From Mucilaginibacter sp. KACC 22773 (GTDB lineage Bacteria; Bacteroidota; Bacteroidia; Sphingobacteriales; Sphingobacteriaceae), in NCBI RefSeq assembly GCF_028736215.1, contig NZ_CP117883.1:6324001-6388000 (forward strand): a stretch of 64,000 nt of DNA. Reading direction: 5' to 3'. This document shows positions 35,153 to 43,126 of the stretch, one piece after another; position 1 is the stretch's first letter, and each line of letters begins with the position of its first letter. The notes under the pieces were generated by a model. It saw only the letters and a program-made list of their open reading frames with translations. It was not told where the DNA came from and ran no database searches. The translations under genes were made by a program, and so were the position numbers.

Positions 35153-35740
35153 ATGCCCGATATCACCAACCAAACATTCGATCCTGATTATAGCAGGGCG
35201 CTGGATATAGAGTCTTTGATCAGTGCTCCTTTGGTGGCTGTTTCAAAAGCCAACGTCACCATGGCCCAGGGTCAAACCCGGTTCTTATTAGATTATTGCT
35301 TTAAACAGACCGATGATGGCTATGAACCGGTCATGATCAAAATGGCGCTCACCAGGCACCTGCTGGCGCCCGATAAGCAAGACAACACCGTTCAGGCGGT
35401 TACCACTTATTTCAATTTGCCCCTGCTCACCATCATTCCGCTGAATTCCCTGGCCGTTGACAAGGTTACCATAGATTTTCACCTGGAAATATCAGGAACC
35501 GGCGGCAAGGACGGCGATAGGACCCCCGGGGCCGGCAATCAGATCACCGACAAAAAAGCGCAGCTATACGGCAAGATCAGCGGCGATCCTTCCGGGGCGA
35601 AAAATGGAATGAGCAGGCAAAATAAAAGCAAAATAGCAGTCAACATCAATGCTTCGGCCTTGCCGCTTCCTTCCGGCGTACTCACCATAATCGATATGTA
35701 CAACCGGTCTATCCACGCTTCCCCAGACAACAACCAATAA
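35153..35740 (+). CDS. DUF2589-family protein, paralog 2
   Basis: 195 residues, no signal peptide. Core FNLPLLTIIPLNSLAVDKVT and FHLEISGT aligns with paralog 1, as do the N-terminal ALDIESLISAPLVAVSKANVTMAQGQTRFLLDYCF and the C-terminal LPLPSGVLTIIDMY. The middle segment is Gly/Asp/Lys-rich and disordered. It is 412 bases downstream in start-to-stop layout and followed by a zinc-ribbon gene 17 bases away. Confidence 0.8.
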   Translation: MPDITNQTFDPDYSRALDIESLISAPLVAVSKANVTMAQGQTRFLLDYCFKQTDDGYEPVMIKMALTRHLLAPDKQDNTVQAVTTYFNLPLLTIIPLNSLAVDKVTIDFHLEISGTGGKDGDRTPGAGNQITDKKAQLYGKISGDPSGAKNGMSRQNKSKIAVNINASALPLPSGVLTIIDMYNRSIHASPDNNQ

Positions 35741-35757
35741 ATTAACCTCATAACCCA

Positions 35758-35964
35758 ATGACCAACATTACCCAAAGCTTACCCTGCCCCGTTTGCCAGG
35801 AAAGCATTCCCTTTAACACCGACCAGTTGTTGCTCGGTCGGCAATTCTGCTGCCCCAATCCGGCATGCGATGCTACTATCGGCCTTGCATCTGAAAGTAA
35901 GGACGCGGTACGCCAAACCATCGAAAAATTTAATGATGTCAAGAAAAAAATAGGACAGGCCTAA
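35758..35964 (+). CDS. Small zinc-ribbon protein
   Basis: 68 residues with CPVC at 10-13 and CCPNPAC at 31-37 (C-x2-C-x18-C-x4-C), a zinc-ribbon/rubredoxin-like knuckle, followed by a helix of about 25 residues (DAVRQTIEKFNDVKKKIGQ). No family recognised. It sits between two DUF2589 genes and is probably co-expressed; a role as a regulator or as a structural adapter of the DUF2589 proteins is inference. Confidence 0.7.
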   Translation: MTNITQSLPCPVCQESIPFNTDQLLLGRQFCCPNPACDATIGLASESKDAVRQTIEKFNDVKKKIGQA

Positions 35965-36001
35965 CTTCAGCAGCCTTTTACAACACCTTAATTAAATTAC
36001 T

Positions 36002-36463
36002 ATGATCAGTTTCAAATCATTCGTATACGCCATCCAGGATGCCATTGTGCATGCCAGTGAGGTGCTCATGGACAAGAACACGGCCATGATAGATAAATAT
36101 TTTGTTGCCGATACCGCGCCTGAAAGTAACGGAGCGATGATCCCCAGAACGGTAACGCTCCGCTACCCTCATTTGAACAGCGAACCGGTCAATGTATCAG
36201 TTCCGCTCATCACTTTGGCGCCGCTTTCGATGTCAAAGCTCGAAAAGGCCACATTGAGCGCAAATTTCGAAATGGAGGTTATAGGGGGCGATCTGCAACT
36301 GCACTTTTCGGGGAAGGACGAAAGCGGCTCGGGCCTTTTTTCAAAGAAACACAAAACAGCCTGGGGCAAAATCGAGATCACATTTTCGCCCCAGGAAACC
36401 TCTGAAGGCCTGCAAGTATTGGTTGAAGGCTACGAGGCCATCCTGAAAAAACAGATCGGATAA
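36002..36463 (+). CDS. Diverged DUF2589-like protein, paralog 3
   Basis: 153 residues, no signal peptide. The core VNVSVPLITLAPLSMSKLEK and NFEMEVIGGD align with the LPxLTIxPLNSLAV and FEMEV blocks of the other two paralogs, but the N-terminus is shorter and the C-terminal LPLP block is missing. A Lys-rich loop (LFSKKHKTAWGK) precedes the last strand. Probably a third partner in the same complex or filament; no known function. Confidence 0.7.
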   Translation: MISFKSFVYAIQDAIVHASEVLMDKNTAMIDKYFVADTAPESNGAMIPRTVTLRYPHLNSEPVNVSVPLITLAPLSMSKLEKATLSANFEMEVIGGDLQLHFSGKDESGSGLFSKKHKTAWGKIEITFSPQETSEGLQVLVEGYEAILKKQIG

Positions 36464-36470
36464 CAACTAA

Positions 36471-36567
36471 TGTTAAGTTAATAGTACTAAGCCTGGAGTT
36501 GAAGGTTAGATTTATTGTTTTTTGACTTAGAACTTAACACTTTCCGCTAAAGACTATCCGTCATTAT
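36471..36567. repeat. TTAAGTTAATAGTACTAAG interspersed repeat
   Basis: From TGTTAAGTTAATAGTACTAA to ATCCGTCATT, closely similar to 45451-45541 and related to 31094-31190. Contains an inverted pair (TTAAGT ... ACTTAG). It follows a stop codon directly, as in the second copy. Confidence 0.8.
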
Positions 36568-36618
36568 ACAATTAACGTAGTGCTAAATAAACCTCACGCT
36601 TTAAACATCGCAAATATC

Positions 36619-37188
36619 ATGGCAGCATTTGAACAGGCATTTAAAATAACAATGAAAAACGAAGGCGGTTACAGCAACCACCCTAATGACCACGGCGGAG
36701 AGACCTGGAGAGGTGTAGCCCGCCATTTTTGGCCGGAATGGCCGGGATGGAAGATTGTTGATGAGATCAAGAGCGGGAACCCGGCCAGCCTGAATGCAGC
36801 GCTTGCCGCCGACACCTCCCTGGAGGCCCATGTACTTGCATTTTACCGGGTAAACTTTTGGGATACAGGATCGCTTGATTTGATTAATGACCAGGCAGTG
36901 GCCAACCAATTATTTGATGCCGCGGTAAATATGGGCGCGGGCACCGGCGCCAAATTCCTGCAGGCAGGGGTGAATTTGCTGAGCCCCGGCACGCTGGCGG
37001 TAGACGGCAAGATTGGCAAATTAAGCATCGCCTCGGCAAACGCTCTAAATGGCGAACAATTGTACAATGCCATCTGCACCATCCGTAAACAACGGTACGA
37101 GCACCTGATTGCTGCTAACCCGCCTCAGGCCGAGTTCAGGAAATCCTGGTTCAGCCGGATGCCGCCCTATGATCAGGCCAATAGCTAA
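36619..37188 (+). CDS. GH108-type muramidase (phage-endolysin-like)
   Basis: About 189 residues. The catalytic Glu15 lies in NEGGYSNHPNDHGGET, the GH108 signature; the PG_binding_3 domain (LYNAICTIRKQRYEHLIA region) fills the C-terminal half. It should cleave the glycan strand of peptidoglycan. No signal peptide or membrane anchor is visible, so the enzyme would need release by a holin-like function or by lysis. Start at ATG 36619, since 36580 is a GTG with unconserved residues after it. Confidence 0.85.
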   Translation: MAAFEQAFKITMKNEGGYSNHPNDHGGETWRGVARHFWPEWPGWKIVDEIKSGNPASLNAALAADTSLEAHVLAFYRVNFWDTGSLDLINDQAVANQLFDAAVNMGAGTGAKFLQAGVNLLSPGTLAVDGKIGKLSIASANALNGEQLYNAICTIRKQRYEHLIAANPPQAEFRKSWFSRMPPYDQANS

Positions 37189-37218
37189 GCTTCTAAATGC
37201 AATTAAACCCAAACTATC

Positions 37219-38010
37219 ATGTACCATTTACTCGCCCTTCCCTCCTGCCTTGTCATCGTGATCGCGGTGCTGGCCTTTGCCCTGCCCGCCGTTGCAGCAA
37301 CCTATTTTTTCAGGAAGCGGATCCGGATCAGGTACCTGCGCAGCCATAATGAGATTGTGGGCTATATATTTGTTGTCCTTGGTGGGTTTTACGGGCTCAT
37401 CCTCGGTTTCGTTGTCCTGCTGGTTTGGGAATCCTACAACGTGGCGCAAAATAATGCCGAAAGAGAGGGTAGTTTGGCCAGGGGGCTATACCGCGCTATC
37501 CTGTTATACCCGCAAGCCCAAAAAGTAGCAAAGCTGCGGGTGGCATACGAGCATTATCTCCATAATGTGGTTGATAAAGAATATCCGGAAATGGAACAGA
37601 TGGTTGAAGCCACCAGCAATGACCGGGCCGTTTTCAGCGCCGTTTTTTCGGCACTGGAACAGATGGATATGAACCATGATGCCTTAGCAGTGCAAATGTT
37701 CAGCCAATTGGCAGAGCTTGAGACCTACCGCAGCCTTCGTCAGCTAAATGCGTCTTTTAAAATATGGCCCGACATCTGGGCACCCCTGGTTGCCGGCGCC
37801 GGTATCATTCTGTTTTTCGCCATCCTCGTTGATGTGGAAAGCGCCGGTATCCATATGCTGGTCAATGGCCTGCTGGGCGCCTTTATCGGCCTGGTATTCT
37901 ATATCATCCTGATGATAGACCAGCCATTCACAGGCTCCATCAGGATAAAGCCGGACGCCTACCTCACCATTTTAAAAATGGAACACGAAGAAACTCCACA
38001 AGACAAATAA
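37219..38010 (+). CDS. DUF4239 (bestrophin-like) membrane protein
   Basis: 263 residues with about four helices: 8-30, 47-72, 191-210 and 214-235. FVVLGGFYGLILGFVVLLVWESYNVAQNNAEREGSLARGLYR matches DUF4239 (the family now grouped with bestrophin-like channels). Central region is cytoplasmic and helical. It lies between a muramidase and a peptidase lacking signals, so a channel- or holin-like role is possible, but DUF4239 proteins also occur alone. Confidence 0.75.
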   Translation: MYHLLALPSCLVIVIAVLAFALPAVAATYFFRKRIRIRYLRSHNEIVGYIFVVLGGFYGLILGFVVLLVWESYNVAQNNAEREGSLARGLYRAILLYPQAQKVAKLRVAYEHYLHNVVDKEYPEMEQMVEATSNDRAVFSAVFSALEQMDMNHDALAVQMFSQLAELETYRSLRQLNASFKIWPDIWAPLVAGAGIILFFAILVDVESAGIHMLVNGLLGAFIGLVFYIILMIDQPFTGSIRIKPDAYLTILKMEHEETPQDK

Positions 38011-38041
38011 TCATTAATAGCCAACAATAACTTTTAATATC

Positions 38042-38506
38042 ATGGATAACAGATCACTCAACAACCTGAACACCCTTCACCCGAAACTCCGCGATGCAGC
38101 CATCACCGCCTGGACAGAGGCGCAGGCCGCCATGCCTGCCAATGTACAGATCATTGTAACCCAGGGCCTGCGCACCTTCGCCGAATCAAATGCCCTTTAT
38201 GCCCAGGGACGGACAGCGCCAGGCCCCATAGTAACTAAAGCCGTCGCAGGCCAGAGTTACCATAACTACGGCCTGGCCTGGGATTTTGCTATGCTGACCA
38301 ACGGAAAAGAAGACTGGGTAGTAGGCCCGCATTGGATGAAGGTGGTGGCCGTGATGGAAGCGCATGGAATGTTTTGGGGAGGGCGTTTTAAATCCATTGT
38401 GGATAACCCGCACTTCGAAAACCGGTTCGGGCATACCTGGCAAGATTTGCTGGCCCTGCATAACGCACAAAAATTTATTCCGGGCACCGAATATGTAATT
38501 ATTTAG
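38042..38506 (+). CDS. M15-family L,D-type peptidase (phage-endolysin-like)
   Basis: 154 residues of the VanY/L-Ala-D-Glu peptidase group. Zinc ligands His74 and Asp81 in SYHNYGLAWDFAM and His124 in DNPHFE; the acid is probably Asp121 (metal-bound water activation). N-terminal IIVTQGLRTFAESNALYAQGRT is the family's usual start. It would cut peptide stems of peptidoglycan. No signal peptide, as with the muramidase two genes upstream. Confidence 0.87.
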   Translation: MDNRSLNNLNTLHPKLRDAAITAWTEAQAAMPANVQIIVTQGLRTFAESNALYAQGRTAPGPIVTKAVAGQSYHNYGLAWDFAMLTNGKEDWVVGPHWMKVVAVMEAHGMFWGGRFKSIVDNPHFENRFGHTWQDLLALHNAQKFIPGTEYVII

Positions 38507-38603
38507 TCGGCTATGATCCTGACGACTATACTATACCAAACCAACAAAACACAGGGAAGCCGAAAACTGCACAGAGTAGGCAACAACAAATAAACAAATT
38601 TTT

Positions 38604-38987
38604 ATGCCTTTTACATGGTTATTACAAGACAATGCTGCGGCCGTTACGGCTGGGCTAAACGGCGGCCTTACCTACGCCGGGGTTATTCAGGCCAACGACG
38701 GACTGGGTGGCTATAACACAAATTTCGGGGTAACAGAAGCAGGACACGGGCACTATCATGTCCATTTTCTTGCGGGAACGCAGCAGGTGTCGTGTATCAG
38801 GTATTTTGCGCCTGGAGTGGCCAACGGCCAGGGTACCAATATACTGACCGGAACCAGCCCATCCAGCACCATGAATGCCCTATTGAGAGGCTTATCTGCC
38901 GATTATCCCAACCACAGGGCCTTGATTACCAATTTTATTAATGCTTTACAAAACGTGGTGGTTGCAGCAAACGGGCAGTATTCCTGA
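38604..38987 (+). CDS. Small His-rich hypothetical protein
   Basis: 127 residues, no signal peptide, family not recognised. Features: Gly/Asn-rich N-terminus (AGLNGGLTYAGVIQANDGLGG), HGHYHVHF near residue 49 (four His in eight residues, possible metal site), and a helical end. Same strand, 97 bases after the peptidase gene; last member of the cluster. Confidence 0.55.
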   Translation: MPFTWLLQDNAAAVTAGLNGGLTYAGVIQANDGLGGYNTNFGVTEAGHGHYHVHFLAGTQQVSCIRYFAPGVANGQGTNILTGTSPSSTMNALLRGLSADYPNHRALITNFINALQNVVVAANGQYS

Positions 38988-39278
38988 TCATCGGCATTCT
39001 TATCATTTCAGTACGGCGCCCTGCATAATGCGGGACGCAGTGCTTAATCCCAAAACAACCTCCTTATTGCAGTTTTCTGCACCTATCGCAACCTTGCAAT
39101 ACCATGCTGTTTGTTGTTAGCCGATGTTCAAATGCCTCTGAACAAGAAAAACTCCTCTAAAAAAAATCAAACAAATCTTCCCGCTGTTTACTTATTTAAT
39201 ACAAGCTTTGTTTAATGATTTTTATTCCCTAAATACTTTGTAACTTGCTTCATATTAACCAATAAAACATTACCCATT
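38988..39278. other. Intergenic region without a gene
   Basis: 291 bases, AT-rich toward 39240. A TTTG at 39207-39210 and TACTTTG at 39234-39240 resemble Bacteroidota promoter boxes, but the spacing is a few bases too long. No other structure recognised. Confidence 0.4.
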
Positions 39279-39806
39279 ATGAAAAGTATCACATTCAAAA
39301 AATCATTTATGCTCGTTTTGTTCGGCATCATGATGTCGTTTACTGTTATGGCACAGGAAAAAGCAAGTCCTGCGGCTACCGCCACCGGCACTATAAACGG
39401 CGCGGCGGTAACTATTGCTTACAGCAGCCCTGCGGTTAAAGGTCGTACCATATGGGGCGGGTTGGTACCTTATGATAAAGTATGGCGGGCAGGCGCCAAC
39501 CAGGCAACCATTTTTACTACCGATAAGGCTTTAACCATACAGGGTAAAACCATCCCGGCCGGCAAATACAGCCTATACGCTGTACCGGGCGAAAAAGAAT
39601 GGAAAATTATCTTCAATTCGCAAACCGGGCAGTGGGGCATTAACCGCGATGGCACCACCACCCAGGACCCTGCAAAAGATGTTGCCGTAGTAACCGCTAC
39701 CCCCGGAAAATCAGCAGGTATGAGTGAAAGACTAACCTACACCATTTCGGGAAAAGGATTTGAGTTAAATTGGGAAAATTTAACGGTACCTGTAGTTTTT
39801 AATTAA
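39279..39806 (+). CDS. DUF2911-family secreted protein
   Basis: 175 residues: signal peptide (TVMAQ), then the DUF2911 fold with VKGRTIWGGLVPYDKVWRAGAN, TIPAGKYSLYAVPG and WKIIFNSQTGQWG, all strongly conserved in the family. Found across Bacteroidota, function unknown. Stand-alone gene with its own terminator. Confidence 0.9.
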   Translation: MKSITFKKSFMLVLFGIMMSFTVMAQEKASPAATATGTINGAAVTIAYSSPAVKGRTIWGGLVPYDKVWRAGANQATIFTTDKALTIQGKTIPAGKYSLYAVPGEKEWKIIFNSQTGQWGINRDGTTTQDPAKDVAVVTATPGKSAGMSERLTYTISGKGFELNWENLTVPVVFN

Positions 39807-39842
39807 AGGCAAAAACCCAAAAGCTTCATAGAGCAGGTTATA

Positions 39843-39880
39843 AAAAAGCCGCCTCATCGTTATTGATTGGGCGGCTTTTT
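39843..39880 (+). terminator. Rho-independent terminator after the DUF2911 gene
   Basis: Stem AAAAAGCCGCC / GGCGGCTTTTT, 11 bp, 16-nt loop, A- and T-flanks. Also faces the convergent gene ending at 39960. Confidence 0.8.
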
Positions 39881-39959
39881 AATTCAGTTATTAAAAATTG
39901 CTTACTTATCTTTTACAAACTTGCCCGGGGAAGTGCAATCATCGGGGGCAGGTTGGCTG

Positions 39960-41567
39960 TTATTGCGGTTGCAGCCACACAACCTTTACTTCTTTTTTAC
40001 CACTCTCTTTTGAAAGTTCAAGCGTTACATAAACGTTATTTTTCCGGTCATAATCTGATATCGAAAACAAGCCAAGGTTATGATCACGTTTGCCGGCAGC
40101 ATTCCCAAAAACATAATCTCTTTTAGGTACGGCATTTGCGCCGGTAAGGCCATAATAAAAACCATCGCAATCACTTACCCCTTGTATAGATACCACGCTG
40201 CCTTGCTCTTGTTTTTCGTTATTACGCTCGGTATCGTTGAACAGGATAAAGCTTTTAGATATTCCGTCGAGATACGCGAATGATTTAAATTGGTTTCCTC
40301 CCTGAAGTTCCTGTGCCGAGCCCTCTCTTACCGAATGATAAAAAGGATCCAGTAAAGTATTGTTTAAAACATGGCTTTTGCGGATTATAAAGTCGTTTAT
40401 CGGCTCGCCGGTTTTACTGTAATTAACAACTGCCAGGTCTCCCAATGTAGTGGATGAATTGCTCGACGAAGAAACATTTACACCGTACCTGGTACGGGTA
40501 ATTATTTCCATCTCTTCATATATAACCGTAAAAGTACCATCCTGGTTTACGAAAATATTTTGAGGCAACCCCCTGAATCCTTTTTTCGAACTGGCAAAAG
40601 CGTTGATTCTGTCTGATGGTGATATTCCGCCGAATTTGTTGATCTTTTTTTCAAAAGGGTTAATAAAAGTTATAACAGAACTATATTCGTTTTTACTTCC
40701 CTTTTGCTTAACAACTACAGATAATATTACTGATTTTGTTGCGGGACTATAACGAGCGACTCCCTGGTAAACAGAAAGATCCTGCGAAAACCCGAGTTCG
40801 GTATAGCTTACTGCTTTAGCACCTTTATCCAGGTTAGCCAAAATCAGTTCACTGTCGCCATCATTACGCTTGTTATAGCCGTAAGCCAGTACACAAACTT
40901 TTTCGCTACCTATTACCGCCATGTCGATATATTGCAGGTATTTATATTTTTCATCCGGAGACGCATAATAAGCCCTGCTCACTTCTTTATTGCTGGCACC
41001 GTAGCTAACAATTTCAATTCGTTTACTTCTGTCGCTTTCAAAAGTATTAAATAAAACTATCGCGTAATTATCGCTGTTTGGGTCTTTACGTACAAAAAAA
41101 TCAGGCATAGGCACGCCTCCGAAAGCCATCGAATATCCTTGAAATAAGTTAACCTTGCCTAATTCGGCAATTTTAGTATCGTCTTTTAACATTCCGGTTT
41201 TGCCGTCGATGATAATCCTATAAAGGGTAGGTACCCTTGAATCAAGGGAGCTAACCATCAATACAACATCGCCGTTAATTTCAAACGCGCCTTTAATGTT
41301 ACCGCCCCGGCTTATTTTGCCATATGACGGATCAACCTGGGTTATTGCTGTTTCATGATGGGCGGGGTTATACATGTGCACCGCAATACCCTCTTTAAGG
41401 GAGATATCGAGGAACATCGTGTTGCCATTTTTTAATTGTAAAACTTTGGCAAAGCCTTCTTCCGGTTCTTTAAAAGCCGGGCCTTCTGCAATTGGTTTAA
41501 ATTGAGCTTTTACTGTCGAGAACAATAAAATAATTAGAAATAGTGATAGTGATAAAGGTTTTTTCAT
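39960..41567 (-). CDS. Secreted hypothetical protein, probable beta-propeller
   Basis: 535 residues with a signal peptide (FSTVKAQ). The rest is beta-rich with recurring hydrophobic-aromatic strands and no known motif. Blocks such as NIFVNQDGTFTVIYEEM and NNTLLDPFYHSVREGSAQELQGGNQFKSFAYLD suggest a propeller or repeat fold. Function unknown. It is a single gene between a terminator and ksgA. Confidence 0.6.
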   Translation of the reverse strand: MKKPLSLSLFLIILLFSTVKAQFKPIAEGPAFKEPEEGFAKVLQLKNGNTMFLDISLKEGIAVHMYNPAHHETAITQVDPSYGKISRGGNIKGAFEINGDVVLMVSSLDSRVPTLYRIIIDGKTGMLKDDTKIAELGKVNLFQGYSMAFGGVPMPDFFVRKDPNSDNYAIVLFNTFESDRSKRIEIVSYGASNKEVSRAYYASPDEKYKYLQYIDMAVIGSEKVCVLAYGYNKRNDGDSELILANLDKGAKAVSYTELGFSQDLSVYQGVARYSPATKSVILSVVVKQKGSKNEYSSVITFINPFEKKINKFGGISPSDRINAFASSKKGFRGLPQNIFVNQDGTFTVIYEEMEIITRTRYGVNVSSSSNSSTTLGDLAVVNYSKTGEPINDFIIRKSHVLNNTLLDPFYHSVREGSAQELQGGNQFKSFAYLDGISKSFILFNDTERNNEKQEQGSVVSIQGVSDCDGFYYGLTGANAVPKRDYVFGNAAGKRDHNLGLFSISDYDRKNNVYVTLELSKESGKKEVKVVWLQPQ

Positions 41568-41727
41568 TTGTTTAAATAATTAGGCCTCTAAAATACATAA
41601 TTGAGCCGGATTAGCCACGGATTGAACAGACGTTTAAAAAAATTAGCTCAGCTGTTAAACTAAGCATTAATTCATCAAAAAAGCGTTCCCGGTGTGGTGT
41701 TAAAAGGTATAATATAGTGCACTTGCT

Positions 41728-42507
41728 CTACCTCGCCGCCATTACCTCGTTCGTTAGCTTCACAAAATCCTCCACGCTCAGGCGTTCGGCGCGTAGGTCG
41801 AGCGTTGGGTTTCCAGTCATTTTTTCTTTGTTGATGAGGGATGATATGGCATTGCGCAGGGTTTTGCGGCGCTGGTTGAAGCCGGCTTTTACAATTTGCC
41901 AGAATAGTTTTTCGTCGCACTCAAGGTTTTCGGCCTGGTTGCGGGTAAGGCGGATAACGGCCGAGAGTACCTTGGGCGGCGGGTTAAATACGCCGGCTTT
42001 AACGGTAAATAAATACTCTACTTTATAATAGGCCTGCAAAAATACACTCAGGATGCCGTACTCTTTGCTACCCGGTTTGGCGGCGCAGCGTTCGGCAACT
42101 TCTTTCTGGAACATGCCCACTACCTCGATAACCTGGCTGCGGTTATCCAACACTTTAAACAAAATTTGCGACGAAATATTGTAAGGGAAATTACCGATGA
42201 TGGCGAAGGGCTTATCGGTAACGGTTTTAAAATCCATTTCCAAAAAGTCGGCATTCATGAGGCGGGTGCCCAGCTGAGGATATTTCTTTTTAAGGTGTTG
42301 TACCGATTCATCGTCGATATCAATTACCGAGGTTTCATACTCGGTCTTGAGCAATAAAAAATCGGTGAGTACGCCCATTCCGGGGCCAACTTCCAGCACA
42401 TTGGTAAACCGGCCTTCGGGTTTCAGGCTGTCTACAATTTTGGCTGCAATATTTTTATCGGTTAAAAAGTGTTGCCCTAAATGTTTTTTTGCCCTTACCA
42501 ATGTCAT
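41728..42507 (-). CDS. ksgA: 16S rRNA dimethyladenosine transferase (KsgA/RsmA)
   Basis: 259 residues, normal length. AKKHLGQHFLTDKNIA is the N-terminal signature, VLEVGPGMGVLTD binds S-adenosylmethionine, and IGNFPYNISSQILF holds the catalytic NxPY-type motif (NFPY). It dimethylates the two adjacent adenosines near the 3' end of 16S rRNA. Upstream lies a 45-bp tandem repeat; pdxA follows on the other strand. Confidence 0.95.
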   Translation of the reverse strand: MTLVRAKKHLGQHFLTDKNIAAKIVDSLKPEGRFTNVLEVGPGMGVLTDFLLLKTEYETSVIDIDDESVQHLKKKYPQLGTRLMNADFLEMDFKTVTDKPFAIIGNFPYNISSQILFKVLDNRSQVIEVVGMFQKEVAERCAAKPGSKEYGILSVFLQAYYKVEYLFTVKAGVFNPPPKVLSAVIRLTRNQAENLECDEKLFWQIVKAGFNQRRKTLRNAISSLINKEKMTGNPTLDLRAERLSVEDFVKLTNEVMAAR

Positions 42508-42587
42508 TATCTGTCAAATATTTGAGCAAATTACGTGATATTTGCGCATTGATTGGGAACAAATGTTTTATTTGCGGGGGGAAAGAG

Positions 42588-42722
42588 GTTAAAGGCGAAA
42601 GGTAAAAGGCAAAAGGCCCGGGTTGGGAACAGGTTAAAGGCGAAAGGTAAAGGGCAAAAGGCCCGGGTTGGGAACAGATAAAGGGTGAAAGGTAAAGGGT
42701 GAAAGGCAGGAATTGGAACCGG
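42588..42722. repeat. 45-bp tandem repeat, three copies
   Basis: Units of exactly 45 bp start at 42588, 42633 and 42678; the first two differ by one base, the third is more worn. The core is GTTAAAGGCGAAAGGTAAAA, followed by GGCCCGGGTTGGGAACAG. No unique spacers separate the units, so it is not a CRISPR array. Confidence 0.9.
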
Positions 42723-43126
42723 ATAACAAACTGTAATTCTGAAAATTCTAAAATCCTGTAAATTCTGATTCAGACAAGTTGCGTTAGGGATTGAAGTGGA
42801 TACCGGCCTGTGGCTAAGGCCTGTGCAGTATGAACGTAAAGCCCGGCCCGAAGGGAACGCCGGTATTAAAGTAAAAATTCAAAAGGCAAAATTCAAAAAG
42901 CGCCTGGATGCTGGTTTGGTTGATAAGCGGGGGAAGAGAATCAAGAGGTTAGAATCAAGAATCAAGACGGGAGCGTTTTAGATTAACAGATTAAGAAATA
43001 GAATAGAAATAGGCCTGGAGATAGTTTCAGGATAACCAATATAAATTCAATCACGGATTGACGAGTGAAGACACCAAAAATAATTGGTGAAACCATATAA
43101 AAATCGGTGAGATCATAAAAGATAAA
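42723..43126. other. Gene-free region before pdxA with repeat remnants
   Basis: Holds GATTGAAGTGGATACCGGCC ... AAAGCCCGGCCCGAAGGGAA (about 42790-42860), which looks like a dispersed element, and an ATTCAAAAGGCAAAATTCAA track at about 42877-42899 that resembles the sequence inserted in waaA. No credible gene. Confidence 0.5.

Noticed and set aside
36619..38506. Prophage remnant
   Set aside because: Endolysin-type enzymes are present, but there are no capsid, tail, terminase, integrase or attachment-site features on either side, and DUF2589/DUF4239 are not phage families.
42588..42722. Possible CRISPR array
   Set aside because: Repeat units are directly joined with no unique spacers and no cas genes lie nearby.
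42796..42981. 61-residue plus-strand frame
   Set aside because: It lies entirely in repeat-like DNA (AAAGCCCGGCCCGAAGGG and ATTCAAAA tracks) and has biased, basic composition.
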